Shown here in pieces: positions 1 through 7,957 of a stretch of 64,000 nucleotides of DNA. The notes under the pieces are model-generated. The model saw nothing but the letters and a program-made list of their open reading frames with translations. It was not told the origin of the DNA and did no database searches. The stretch lies in assembly GCF_965138505.1 (NCBI RefSeq), contig NZ_CBCSCO010000005.1:1-64000 (forward strand). Direction: 5' to 3'. Positions within the stretch are counted from its first letter, which is position 1. Every line of letters begins with the position of its first letter. Made by a program: the position numbers and the translations under genes. Source of the stretch: Litorimonas haliclonae. GTDB taxonomy: Bacteria; Pseudomonadota; Alphaproteobacteria; Caulobacterales; Maricaulaceae.

Positions 1-1728
1 CCCTCCGCCGCCGCCGGAAAATCCACCCCCACCGCCCGAACTAGACGTGCTGACCGGCCGAGCGGACTGCACCCCGGTGGAAAGACTTTTAACCATAGAG
101 CGATTGAGCGCGTTCAAAGAGTTTCCTCCAAATCCGCCTTTCAGAGCATTTCCATGCGCGTAACTTGGTTGATAGTCTTTAGCGATATCCGGCAAAGTCT
201 TTTCAAAATATTTTGTCCAAGGTTTTTCCACGTTCAATGCAACTGCATAAGGTAAGAACATCTCATAGCGCTCTTTCGTCATGGGCGGCGCTTGACCAGA
301 TCCGACTTCCACGGCGTTTAGGCGGCCTTTTTCTGCCGTTTCCATATAAAGTTTGAAGCCCTCTATCTCTGCCCGGACCGATTGGCCTAGCTTTGTCGGC
401 GCCGGCAAGAGAATGAGAAAAACAACATTCATCACAACAATTACCAGAATGGCCAGAACTACATAAGACGACGCGGTGTTAAGCTGGGTTAAGGTCATCA
501 CAATTCCGATGACACTCAGAAGGATACCCAAAATGATCCACCCGGCATTCACGCGGTGATAATCTTTGGAATAACATTCGTTCAGGTGCTTTTCGAATTT
601 CGAGCGCATAGAGTCGAAATGAGTGTTAGGGGACTTGTCCAACTTCAAATAATCTTTCCCGGGTTTGAACAGATTGTCGAAAACCACCTTCTCGTCCTCC
701 ATCAGGGGGGCTTTGGGTTTCGCTCCGCCGGCTTTTGTAAAGGTCGTGGACTTTTTATTTATTTTCATTTCTATCCAGCCCTTCACCGACAAGTTTATCA
801 AAGTCGCGATCAGGGCCGTATTGCCAGACAATCCTCGTCTTAGAATACGATGTGACGCAGCTGCGGAGTAGTTTTTTCCGCGGTGGCTTGGAGGTTCATA
901 TCGGGCAAAGACGGGTTGCTTTGCCGGATCGCGGCCAACCCTGTCCCATTGCCAGAAATAAAACGCGAAGATTCCGAGCGAAAAGAGCGTAATAATCAAT
1001 AAGGCTCCGTTTTTAAGCCACCAATAGCGTCTCAAGTCACTGCCCGTCAGGCCGTCTATCTGTCCCTTTGGAACTGTCACTGATACGGTGAGACCTTCGC
1101 CGGCAGATAAAGGGCGGCGGGTTTCAAAAATTAACTCTCCCTCCGCGCGTCGGGATGTAAAGTTATTTCCATCGGCCCCAATACGCCCTGTATTCGCAGT
1201 ATAATTTAGCACATCCGCTTCAGCCGGAACTTTGACACGGACTCGAGCCTTTGCGACCGGATAATTCCAGTAATTGCCGGTAACGTTCCAGAGCAACTCA
1301 TCAAAATCTTCGCGGTATCGAATCTCATTTTCGACCGTATAGACAAGTTGATAAGTGTGTTGGCCGTTCGGGAGATAAATGTCCGCATCCCCTATACGCC
1401 ATTGCCAAGCATTATTTATTTTATTTTCCTCGAAGGGCTCCGCTTCCCCGTCTCGGGAAATCGATTTCATATCGTATTGAACTTTATCGAGAACGTCATA
1501 TTCGGCAACATATTTAGTTGCCGGTAGTTCCCGAAATATACCTCGTCGATTTTGTCCGGGCGCGTCTTGAATCGTGATGTTTTCCGTCACTTTGACATCA
1601 CCAGATGTCAGTAACTCCAGTTGAACATCAAACTCACTTATATGCTCGCCGCTTAGATTTACCTGTTGGGCGTGACCGCTAACGCCCCAAAAGAGAGCAA
1701 TAAGAAAAGAGAGTAAAAACTGTCTCAT
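1..1728 (-). CDS. DUF2207 family membrane protein, 3' part beyond the window
   Basis: I translated this from an ATG at 1728 on the minus strand; 576 codons are open to the window edge without a stop. It begins with a signal peptide (about 20 residues), followed by a soluble beta-rich region typical of DUF2207, a membrane helix near residue 240 (YWWLKNGALLI), then two further helices near residues 400-450. The visible end is a Gly/Ser tail (SSSGGGGGFSGGGGG), the usual low-complexity end of this family, so little is missing. The ATG overlaps the lemA-like stop as ATGA, so the two are translationally coupled. DUF2207 and LemA proteins often occur together; the biochemical role is unknown. Family call is confident, function is not. 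Confidence 0.85.
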   Translation of the reverse strand, partial: MRQFLLSFLIALFWGVSGHAQQVNLSGEHISEFDVQLELLTSGDVKVTENITIQDAPGQNRRGIFRELPATKYVAEYDVLDKVQYDMKSISRDGEAEPFEENKINNAWQWRIGDADIYLPNGQHTYQLVYTVENEIRYREDFDELLWNVTGNYWNYPVAKARVRVKVPAEADVLNYTANTGRIGADGNNFTSRRAEGELIFETRRPLSAGEGLTVSVTVPKGQIDGLTGSDLRRYWWLKNGALLIITLFSLGIFAFYFWQWDRVGRDPAKQPVFARYEPPSHRGKNYSAAASHRILRRGLSGNTALIATLINLSVKGWIEMKINKKSTTFTKAGGAKPKAPLMEDEKVVFDNLFKPGKDYLKLDKSPNTHFDSMRSKFEKHLNECYSKDYHRVNAGWIILGILLSVIGIVMTLTQLNTASSYVVLAILVIVVMNVVFLILLPAPTKLGQSVRAEIEGFKLYMETAEKGRLNAVEVGSGQAPPMTKERYEMFLPYAVALNVEKPWTKYFEKTLPDIAKDYQPSYAHGNALKGGFGGNSLNALNRSMVKSLSTGVQSARPVSTSSSGGGGGFSGGGGG

Positions 1729-2273
1729 AGCTTAACCTCGGGCACGGCATAATCCGTTTCGTCAATTTCAAAATAATCACGCTTAGAAAACCCAAAAGGC
1801 TTTGCCACGAAATTGCTCGGAACAGATTCGACTTTGGTGTTCAGCCCGCGAACAGCTCCATTATAAAACCGCCGCGCCATCTCAATTTTGTCTTCCGTTT
1901 CTGAAAGCTCATTTTGTAAATCGAGGAAATTATCAGAGGCTTTTAAGTCAGGATAATCTTCGGCCAAGGCGATGAGGCGTCCAACAGGCCGCTGCAGAGC
2001 GCTTTCGGCCGAGGCGCGGGCCGTAGGTTTATCCCCCGCCGCCAGAGCAGCGTTGCGTTTTTCGATCACATCCGAAAATAATTTTCTCTCGTGTGCGGCA
2101 TATCCTTTTACGGTTTCGACCAGCCGCGGAATAAGGTCTGCCCGCCGTTTAAGCTGCACCTCGATATCAGACCAACCATTATCAACAAGCTGCCGACTTT
2201 GAACTAGTTGGTTATATATAATAATAACCCCGATAAGGATAAGAGTAATGATCCCTAAAATTACCCAAAACAT
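1725..2273 (-). CDS. LemA family membrane-anchored protein
   Basis: 182 residues. An N-terminal membrane helix (residues 2-20) is followed by the family signature around YNQLV, NGWSDIEVQLKRRADLIP (about residues 20-50) and, near residues 125-145, the EDKIEMARRFYNGAVRGLN block. The rest is predicted as a helical bundle, as in the LemA fold. Its stop codon shares bases with the ATG of the downstream DUF2207 gene. LemA proteins are small membrane proteins of unclear function; pairing with DUF2207 is common and suggests an envelope role. Length is normal for the family and the start codon is the first residue of the membrane helix. Confidence 0.93.
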   Translation of the reverse strand: MFWVILGIITLILIGVIIIYNQLVQSRQLVDNGWSDIEVQLKRRADLIPRLVETVKGYAAHERKLFSDVIEKRNAALAAGDKPTARASAESALQRPVGRLIALAEDYPDLKASDNFLDLQNELSETEDKIEMARRFYNGAVRGLNTKVESVPSNFVAKPFGFSKRDYFEIDETDYAVPEVKL

Positions 2274-2328
2274 ACTCGTCTCCTGTTTTAGAAAAGATAC
2301 GGCTCCCGGTCCAATTGCTCAAGGGCGA

Positions 2329-3129
2329 TTATTTCGTCGGGTTTTGTTTCTTGAATGGGAGCCACAAACTCCATCCCAAACGTTGAGTCGCGTTTGTCTG
2401 CGCGTCTTCTAACCCCAAAGTCATGCCCGTCTGGCCCTGGCTCGGACTAGACTGATACGTTCGAAACAGCCGATCCCAAAAGGAAAAATTAAAACCGTAA
2501 TTCATTTGGCTTTCCCGCATAATAACCGAATGGTGAACGCGGTGCATGTCGGGCGTCACAATAATTTTACGCAAAGCCCTATCTAAGGAAAGCGGAAGTT
2601 TTAAGTTGGCGTGGCTGAAAATTGCTGTGGCGTTCAAAGCTATTTCAAAAATGAGAACGGCCACAACCATTGGCCCGAGCCAGAGAACCATTACACATTT
2701 GAAAAGCATGGACAGAAATATCTCAATAGGGTGAAACCGGACGCCCGAACTCGCGTCGAGATCACGATCCGCATGATGAACTTTATGAAGCCGCCAAAGG
2801 ACCGGTATCTTATGCGTGGCCACATGTTGGAGCCATATGATAAAATCCAGCACGAGGAAGGCGAGGCCAAATTCCATCCAGGCAGGCCAGTCAACCAAAT
2901 TCAATAACCCCCACCCATTCTGAGACGCCAAAGCGGCGACGCCAACCGCGATAAGCGGGCCTAAAACCATAAGACTCAGAGAGCCGGAAATCACCAGGGA
3001 TAAATTAGTGAGCCAACGACGCAGTCGCCCCTGCACGCGGTTACGCCGCGGAAAGAGGGCTTCTAAAATCGAAAAAAGAAGCAGGGCACTGGCAAAAATG
3101 CCTAACCGAATAAGAGCCGTCTCATCCAT
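2329..3129 (-). CDS. Sterol desaturase / fatty acid hydroxylase family protein
   Basis: 266-residue integral membrane di-iron protein. The histidine clusters of the family are all visible: HVATH at residues 102-106, HKVHH at 115-119, a further His in RFHP (133) and SHAN (173), and HRVHH at 196-200. Several hydrophobic stretches (residues 8-25, 42-68, 88-100, 143-170) place the metal site at the membrane surface. Members hydroxylate or desaturate lipids, sterols or carotenoids using O2; the substrate cannot be told from sequence. It lies 18 bases downstream of a small lipoprotein gene on the same strand and is probably co-transcribed with it. Confidence 0.92.
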   Translation of the reverse strand: MDETALIRLGIFASALLLFSILEALFPRRNRVQGRLRRWLTNLSLVISGSLSLMVLGPLIAVGVAALASQNGWGLLNLVDWPAWMEFGLAFLVLDFIIWLQHVATHKIPVLWRLHKVHHADRDLDASSGVRFHPIEIFLSMLFKCVMVLWLGPMVVAVLIFEIALNATAIFSHANLKLPLSLDRALRKIIVTPDMHRVHHSVIMRESQMNYGFNFSFWDRLFRTYQSSPSQGQTGMTLGLEDAQTNATQRLGWSLWLPFKKQNPTK

Positions 3130-3147
3130 CTTACAATGCCTAACGCT

Positions 3148-3435
3148 CTATTTACATTTTTTAGCCCGATACGCCGCCCGAACGGCGCGCGCTTCGTCAT
3201 CATTTTTGGCAGATGCCGCTAACGTTTCCGTTTCAAGACCACTACGGTCTCCGACAAGACTTGCTTGTGGGTCCGGCCCGACCTGTTGAGAGGCAAAGGG
3301 GTCAATCGGTCTTGCCCTGTCTGACATCGCGCGTAATTGTTCACAATCAAACCCCATATAGGGTTCCGGGTCCGCCGTTGTGCCGCAAGCAGACAGTATC
3401 AAAAGCCCTGCCAGGCCAACTAAATATTTCAACAT
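3148..3435 (-). CDS. Small lipoprotein of unknown function
   Basis: 95 residues. The N-terminus is a lipoprotein signal (hydrophobic residues 4-15, lipobox LSAC, lipid-bearing Cys17), and the mature part is short, polar and contains two further cysteines (one in DCEQL, one in the C-terminal KKCK). No known domain is recognised. It precedes the fatty acid hydroxylase gene by 18 bases and is divergent from the SDR gene. Real coding is supported by the intact signal and the tight spacing; the function is unknown. Confidence 0.7.
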   Translation of the reverse strand: MLKYLVGLAGLLILSACGTTADPEPYMGFDCEQLRAMSDRARPIDPFASQQVGPDPQASLVGDRSGLETETLAASAKNDDEARAVRAAYRAKKCK

Positions 3436-3516
3436 GAAAACGCTCCGCCCTTGAAAGTCTCGGCGTATAAGCTAACAGCTTAAGCGCATATTACCACTTA
3501 CAAAACCGTGACCTCT

Positions 3517-4314
3517 ATGACTCGTCCTACCATTCTAATTACTGGCGCTTCCGCAGGGTTGGGCGCCGCGCTCGCGCGTGAATATGCCTCTCGCGGATGG
3601 GACCTGATTCTCTGCGCGCGGCGCGTCGAGCCGATGAAAGCTCTGGCAGAGGAATTAAAGCAAAGCTTTGATGCTAAAAGCCATGTTTTCGAGACGGACC
3701 TCTTCGAAGAAAGCGCGGTGGATAAACTCCTCGCCGCCATAGATAAAAAGTCTCTCCGAATTGACGGCCTTATCAATAATGCGGGCTATGGCCATCCAGG
3801 ACAGTATCTGGAAAGCGAGTGGGGCGCCCATAATAATTTCATCCAACTCATGGCAACAGCGCCTTGTGAGCTTGCCCGAAAACTCGCCCCGGCCATGGTC
3901 GAGCGCGGCTTTGGCCGTATTATGAATGTTGCGTCTCTGGCCGGACACATGCCGGGATCAAAGGGGCATACACTATACGCGGCCGTGAAAGCGTTTCTGA
4001 TTAAATTCTCCGAAAGCCTGAATTCCGAGCTGGACGGGACTGGCGTTCATGTCAGTGCGCTCTGCCCGGGCTTCACTCTGACGGAGTTTCATGACGTCAA
4101 TGGCACGCGGGAGGCCATAAATAACTTGCCCGATTATATGATAATGGACGCGGGGGAGTGCGCGGAGTTGGCCTATGAAGCGCTTGAGAAAAACCGGGCT
4201 GTTTTCATTTCCGGACGGGTCAATAAATTCATCGCTCTTCTTGCGCGGGTTCTGCCGGCGACCGTCACGCAAAAGTTAATGGCCAAGAATTCACAAAAAT
4301 TCCGGAAGGTCTGA
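3517..4314 (+). CDS. SDR family NAD(P)-dependent oxidoreductase
   Basis: 265 residues from the ATG at 3517; a GTG three codons earlier (3508) is also possible, and neither has a strong ribosome site. It has the classical SDR layout: TGASAGLG cofactor loop near residues 10-17, NNAG near 87-90, catalytic Ser in VASLAG, and YxxxK as YAAVK. The insertion-poor length and the motif spacing fit DltE/YqjQ-like short-chain dehydrogenases; substrate unknown. The stop is one base before the ATG of pyrF, so the two are probably one transcript, although no functional link to pyrimidine synthesis is evident. Confidence 0.93.
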   Translation: MTRPTILITGASAGLGAALAREYASRGWDLILCARRVEPMKALAEELKQSFDAKSHVFETDLFEESAVDKLLAAIDKKSLRIDGLINNAGYGHPGQYLESEWGAHNNFIQLMATAPCELARKLAPAMVERGFGRIMNVASLAGHMPGSKGHTLYAAVKAFLIKFSESLNSELDGTGVHVSALCPGFTLTEFHDVNGTREAINNLPDYMIMDAGECAELAYEALEKNRAVFISGRVNKFIALLARVLPATVTQKLMAKNSQKFRKV

Positions 4315-4315
4315 C

Positions 4316-5005
4316 ATGCTACACGCTGATCCCAGATTATATGTCGCTCTCGATTTGCCAAGCGTTTCCGAAGCGGAAAGCTTGGTGGAGACCCTGGGGG
4401 ACACTGTTTCCAGCTATAAAATCGGGCTGCAATTATTGCCCATCGGCGGGGTTGAATTTGGCCAGCGTCTGAAAGCTCAGGGCAAGCAAGTATTCTATGA
4501 TTTCAAACTCCATGATATCGGGGCAACGGTTGAAAAGGCCACGCGCTCCATTGCAGGATTAGGCGCGGACTTGCTGACCGTTCACGCGCGTCCTGATGTG
4601 ATGCAGAGCGCCGTGAAAGGGCGAGGCGATAGCCCGCTTAAACTGCTCGGCGTCACTGTTCTGACCTCTCTCGATAAAAGTGCTCTCGAAGCGATTGGCT
4701 ATGATGACGACGCCAAAACTCTGGTGATGCGCCGTGTGGAGCAAGCGGTTGAGGCGGGAATGGACGGCGTTGTGTCGTCCCCGCTCGAGGCCGCAGCCAT
4801 TCGGGCGGTTGTCCCAAAAGATTTTCTCATCGTCACACCTGGCGTTCGTATGCCGGGCGGCGAAGCAGGTGATCAAAAACGGATAGCGACCCCAGGCGAC
4901 GCGCTGAAAAACGGAGCGTCGCACCTCGTGGTTGGACGCCCGATTTCCGCGGAGGAAGACCCCCGCCAAGCTGCGTTGAATATCCTTCAAAACATGAGAG
5001 CCTAA
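4316..5005 (+). CDS. pyrF: Orotidine 5'-phosphate decarboxylase
   Basis: 229 residues. Decarboxylates OMP to UMP, the last step of de novo pyrimidine nucleotide synthesis, in the cytosol. The TIM-barrel begins VALDLPS; the catalytic DxKxxD motif is complete as D62, K64, D67 (YDFKLHDIG). The C-terminal phosphate-binding part is visible as TPGVRMPGG and VVGRPI. Length is that of proteobacterial PyrF. It starts one base after the SDR stop and is closed by a strong hairpin at 5013-5037. Confidence 0.97.
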   Translation: MLHADPRLYVALDLPSVSEAESLVETLGDTVSSYKIGLQLLPIGGVEFGQRLKAQGKQVFYDFKLHDIGATVEKATRSIAGLGADLLTVHARPDVMQSAVKGRGDSPLKLLGVTVLTSLDKSALEAIGYDDDAKTLVMRRVEQAVEAGMDGVVSSPLEAAAIRAVVPKDFLIVTPGVRMPGGEAGDQKRIATPGDALKNGASHLVVGRPISAEEDPRQAALNILQNMRA

Positions 5006-5012
5006 TTAGAAA

Positions 5013-5045
5013 GCCCTTCAGCGAAAAACTGAAGGGCATATATTT
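5013..5045. terminator. Bidirectional factor-independent terminator
   Basis: GCCCTTCAG (5013-5021) pairs perfectly with CTGAAGGGC (5029-5037) around a 7-base loop. T-rich tracts follow on both strands, so it can end pyrF (plus) and the convergent secreted-protein gene (minus). Confidence 0.85.
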
Positions 5046-5047
5046 TC

Positions 5048-5611
5048 TTACCAGGCAGACCCGTAACGGCTTGCCCCGACATGGACGGGCATGCAACCGC
5101 TATAACAGGGCGGCGGGGGCGGCGGCGCGACGCAGCACGGCTTTGGAGCTGGAGGCGGCGGAGGCGGCGGCGCAAATGGCGCGCAGCAAACCGGATAGCG
5201 CACATAAATTATCGGGCGCACGATACGGTAATAAGTTGTCTTCGGAACGGGTTTGACCACATTGTAACACCCTAAAACGCGGCCCCCCTCAGGCTTATAA
5301 ACGGCCGTCGGGCAGTTTGTTGCCTGAAGGCTTTCGTTTTGGCCGAGACCGGGTAAGGTTCCTGAAAACCCATAAGTCTGAACGTTACCGTCAGTGTAAG
5401 CCTCGCTGATAGAGCCGGAGCCGTAACGGGCGCTGGCCTCATATTGAGACATCTCGCCGCCATAGGTGGACTGGCTATAAGAAGACATTCCATAGGAAGA
5501 GTGACCATAACTCGACGAACCGTAGGATTGGCCGTAATGACCTGCATTAGCCGCCGTCGACAGTGCGAAGCCGGCGGCGCTCAAAACAGCATTTTTAAAA
5601 ATTCGGGACAT
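5048..5611 (-). CDS. Secreted Tyr/Ser/Gly-rich protein with poly-proline, Cys-rich C-terminus
   Basis: 187 residues from the ATG at 5611, which has a purine-rich ribosome site (GAGAGGTGG) 5 bases upstream; the GTG at 5620 lies inside that site and is less likely. A signal peptide ends at ANA. The next 50 residues are SYG-type repeats (GQSYGSSSYGHSSYGMSSY), then a conserved-looking middle (NCPTAVYKPEGG, LGCYNVVKPV) and a tail with runs of seven and six prolines and seven cysteines. No known domain is recognised. Composition suggests an extracellular or surface structural protein. Similar low-complexity secreted proteins are encoded at 5793 and 9551. Confidence 0.75.
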   Translation of the reverse strand: MSRIFKNAVLSAAGFALSTAANAGHYGQSYGSSSYGHSSYGMSSYSQSTYGGEMSQYEASARYGSGSISEAYTDGNVQTYGFSGTLPGLGQNESLQATNCPTAVYKPEGGRVLGCYNVVKPVPKTTYYRIVRPIIYVRYPVCCAPFAPPPPPPPAPKPCCVAPPPPPPCYSGCMPVHVGASRYGSAW

Positions 5612-5792
5612 GATATCCACCTCTCATTTTACGTCATAGAAAGGGCTCAGGCTGAAATCTTTGCAGCCGGGTCGGCGTCCTGCCGAGCTCTCATTTTTGA
5701 CTTGTAATTATCGCGCCAGCTTTAGCGCCGCGCAATTTGATTCTCTTTTTGCGGGTATCAGAGCCGGTTTTCCGGCTCTTCCCCCTGCCGAA

Positions 5793-6806
5793 TTAATAGG
5801 TCCACCCAGGATATTGGGGTTGAGCCGGGACATGCCCTTGATGCGGGGCATGGGGTTGCGACGTCTGGCACGTCGGAACCGGAACGCCGACCACAGGATT
5901 GACGACTTGGGTTTCCACTTTGCGCTTGCAGATAACCTGCGTCGCTAATGTGTCGCCAAAAAAGGTCGGGCCAGATGTTTTCTCCCAATAGGTTCCGTCT
6001 GCGCCCACAGTCGAGCCGTAAGTTCCGTTGCTCTGCAGAACCGGGGCGCCGGCCAGTTGCGACGCGCCAAAGGCATAGGTTTCAGGAATGCCAACTTGTT
6101 GTAAATAAGCTGGGGCGGGCGCTTGAACGCCGCCCATAAAGCCCGAACTGCGCGCGCCATATGTGGTCGGGATAGAAACCTGACCTGTATATTCGCGGTT
6201 TTGCCTCGTCATCGAAGGGCGAGGCGCAACGCCGCCGCTGACATGCGGCTGCGGAATTGTCCGGCCTGAATTGAGAACACGGTCTGCATTTTCTGGGCTA
6301 CGGTCGACCCTTGACGTTGGAATATGGGCAATTCCCGGCACGAATCCGGCGTCGCCATATTGGCGAGATTGAAACAAAGAATGATCCACGGTTTGCGAGC
6401 TATATGTTGTCGGGATTGAAACCTGGCCCGTGTAAGCAGGCGGCGGCGCAGGCGCAAAAAGCTCCACATTTACGGGAACGCCTGCGTCCTGGCGGCAATA
6501 TTGCGTCGATTCCGGATGACATCCGCCTGTAAACGCGACGGGCGCATCTGAGAGACCGGGCCCGGCTTCCAGGCTGTGGACGCGCATAATCGAAATATGC
6601 GGCGCACGTTGGAAATTGACAGACCGTAAATATCCCATCGGGCGATTATTCTGAACCGTGACAGGGCCGAACTGAGCTGGCGGTCCCGGAATATAGCTAA
6701 CGCCCAAACGGCAGTCCGGACCCGCGCAATTTCCGGCATTGGCAACGCCGGAAAGACTTAACAGACCGAGCACACTCACAGCGCCCATGATAGATTTAAT
6801 TGGCAT
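5793..6806 (-). CDS. Secreted protein with repeated QVSIPTTY motifs
   Basis: 337 residues from the ATG at 6806, preceded by GGAG at a good distance; an upstream in-frame ATG at 6824 gives a poorer signal peptide. The signal peptide ends at VANA. The mature protein contains repeated segments YTGQVSIPTTY (twice) and a diverged copy YLQQVGIPETY, separated by Pro/Ser/Gln-rich linkers, and ends in a Pro/His/Gln-rich tail with VICKRKVETQ and PVPTCQ. I recognise no family. The pattern fits a surface or matrix protein specific to a narrow group of bacteria. It precedes the similar 5048 gene on the same strand, 181 bases away. Confidence 0.75.
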   Translation of the reverse strand: MPIKSIMGAVSVLGLLSLSGVANAGNCAGPDCRLGVSYIPGPPAQFGPVTVQNNRPMGYLRSVNFQRAPHISIMRVHSLEAGPGLSDAPVAFTGGCHPESTQYCRQDAGVPVNVELFAPAPPPAYTGQVSIPTTYSSQTVDHSLFQSRQYGDAGFVPGIAHIPTSRVDRSPENADRVLNSGRTIPQPHVSGGVAPRPSMTRQNREYTGQVSIPTTYGARSSGFMGGVQAPAPAYLQQVGIPETYAFGASQLAGAPVLQSNGTYGSTVGADGTYWEKTSGPTFFGDTLATQVICKRKVETQVVNPVVGVPVPTCQTSQPHAPHQGHVPAQPQYPGWTY

Positions 6807-6897
6807 TTGCCACTCCCATTTCATTTCACCTGCGAATGGAAGGTCTCCTGCCTGCTCACCCGCTCTTTAATTCGTGCGGGGAGTGCAAACCTCTGAC

Positions 6898-7107
6898 TTA
6901 AAAGTCATAGGCTATGCCCCCTCGTTCCCAATCGCCGTAGCGCGTGGGCTCCACACCTTTCGGGCCGGATGTCTCTTTTGGACGGTCTGTCTCCTCACGC
7001 GCTTTGCGGCGCGCTTCGGCTTCGGCCAGAGCCCGCTTTGCAGCAGGGCTCAGAACCTTTTTCTCCGGCTTAGGGTCTGGCGTCGTCTCGGGGGAAATAT
7101 CTGTCAT
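6898..7107 (-). CDS. DUF1674 (SDHAF4-like succinate dehydrogenase assembly factor)
   Basis: 69 residues from the ATG at 7107; a TTG-initiated longer form exists (7161) but its extra N-terminus is not family-like. The C-terminal signature PTRYGDWERGGIAYDF is the hallmark of DUF1674, the family of mitochondrial SDHAF4, which binds flavinylated SdhA and aids complex II assembly. The N-terminal half is charged and likely disordered. In many alphaproteobacteria this gene lies near rsmB, as here, although the strands diverge. Role in this organism is inferred by family. Confidence 0.88.
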   Translation of the reverse strand: MTDISPETTPDPKPEKKVLSPAAKRALAEAEARRKAREETDRPKETSGPKGVEPTRYGDWERGGIAYDF

Positions 7108-7320
7108 ACCCGATATTACGCAAAAGCCGTACAGTCCGTCAAACCGAGAATACCGATCCAACTTGTAACGTCTCTACACAAAGAGCGATAAAATTTAATT
7201 AAACGCGTATTGGGGAGTTATTAAGCATAAGCTTTAGGATTTCGTTTTTAGGAACATACGTCTTGTCTTCTCATCCATTCTCTCTTTTCATTTCGCTATC
7301 TCTTTGATTTCAGTCTATTT

Positions 7321-7424
7321 GGAGAAGGTGGGCGTCCGTGTGGTACTTGGGCTACAGGGGGAAACCTGGGTTGCAATAAATGTAGTTTTCGTAGCCTAGC
7401 GGCCACACGGCAACATGTTTCTCC
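7321..7424. ncRNA. Candidate structured RNA: long nested hairpin
   Basis: Four pairing blocks nest in order: GGAGAA (7321-7326) with TTCTCC (7419-7424); CCGTGTGG (7336-7343) with CCACACGG (7403-7410); GGGCTAC (7349-7355) with GTAGCCT (7391-7397, one G-T pair); and an inner CAGG/CCTG. The result is a rod of about 104 bases with internal loops. Conserved motifs of SRP RNA, RNase P RNA and tmRNA were looked for and not seen. Strand, promoter and identity are unknown; it could also be a DNA palindrome. Confidence 0.4.
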
Positions 7425-7519
7425 GCTGAGGGCCGAACCAGATAGTCGAGACGTGATCAGCTCTCCTCAGGCCAGCCGGACCACTCAAGGCGCGTTACCG
7501 CCTCAAGCCTCACTGACGC

Positions 7520-7672
7520 ATGTCATCCTCTCTCCTAAACCAACGTACGCTTAAGCCCGTGAGAGCGGAACTTATCGCCGACCTGTTCAGCGGGGCCTTT
7601 AAGTCCGCCGTTCAAATCAACGATTATGAAATTAGCATGGAAAAGCAAGGTGAGGATCTATCTCTCATTTAA
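7520..7672 (+). CDS. Possible 50-residue small protein
   Basis: An ATG at 7520 opens 50 codons ending TAA at 7670-7672 (starts MSSSLLNQRTLKP, ends GEDLSLI). The composition is protein-like, but there is no good ribosome site, no recognisable family and the frame lies in a region of strong secondary structure. It could be a remnant or chance frame. Confidence 0.2.
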   Translation: MSSSLLNQRTLKPVRAELIADLFSGAFKSAVQINDYEISMEKQGEDLSLI

Positions 7673-7957
7673 TCTGTAAGGCATTGAAAGGGGTGAAGTT
7701 TCAAATCCGATAAATGTGGATCTTTTATTATTTAGACAGGGCGGCGACCCTAGATCGCTTTTTATTTGAAACGTCTAATCACCGCCTAACAATTACAACC
7801 AGTGTGAATAAGGTCTGAAATGAAACGAAGCCTACAAGACAGGTGAATTTATCTTGATAGAAGAGTGGGACAGGGAAATTCCCGGCAACGCACCGTAACC
7901 GCTCTTCCCGCATTTTCACATTCCCCTTTCGTCCTCCCTCTGCTAGGCGCTGTCAGG

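Larger units (their letters stand above)
7108..7957. other. Gene-poor 850-base stretch upstream of rsmB
   Basis: No long reading frame is convincing here. The stretch holds a long nested hairpin (7321-7424), further short stems (for example AGGCG/CGCCT near 7488-7503) and a 50-codon open frame at 7520-7672. The last 150 bases before rsmB show nothing recognisable apart from the start region. It separates the divergent DUF1674 and rsmB genes. Confidence 0.6.

Noticed and set aside
5081..5275. Arg-rich plus-strand frames across the poly-proline region
   Set aside because: They arise from the proline and glycine codon runs of the minus-strand secreted protein.
7321..7520. tmRNA, SRP RNA or RNase P RNA in the gap before rsmB
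   Set aside because: Looked for the tag-peptide frame, the GGAA-loop SRP motif and the RNase P core; none present.
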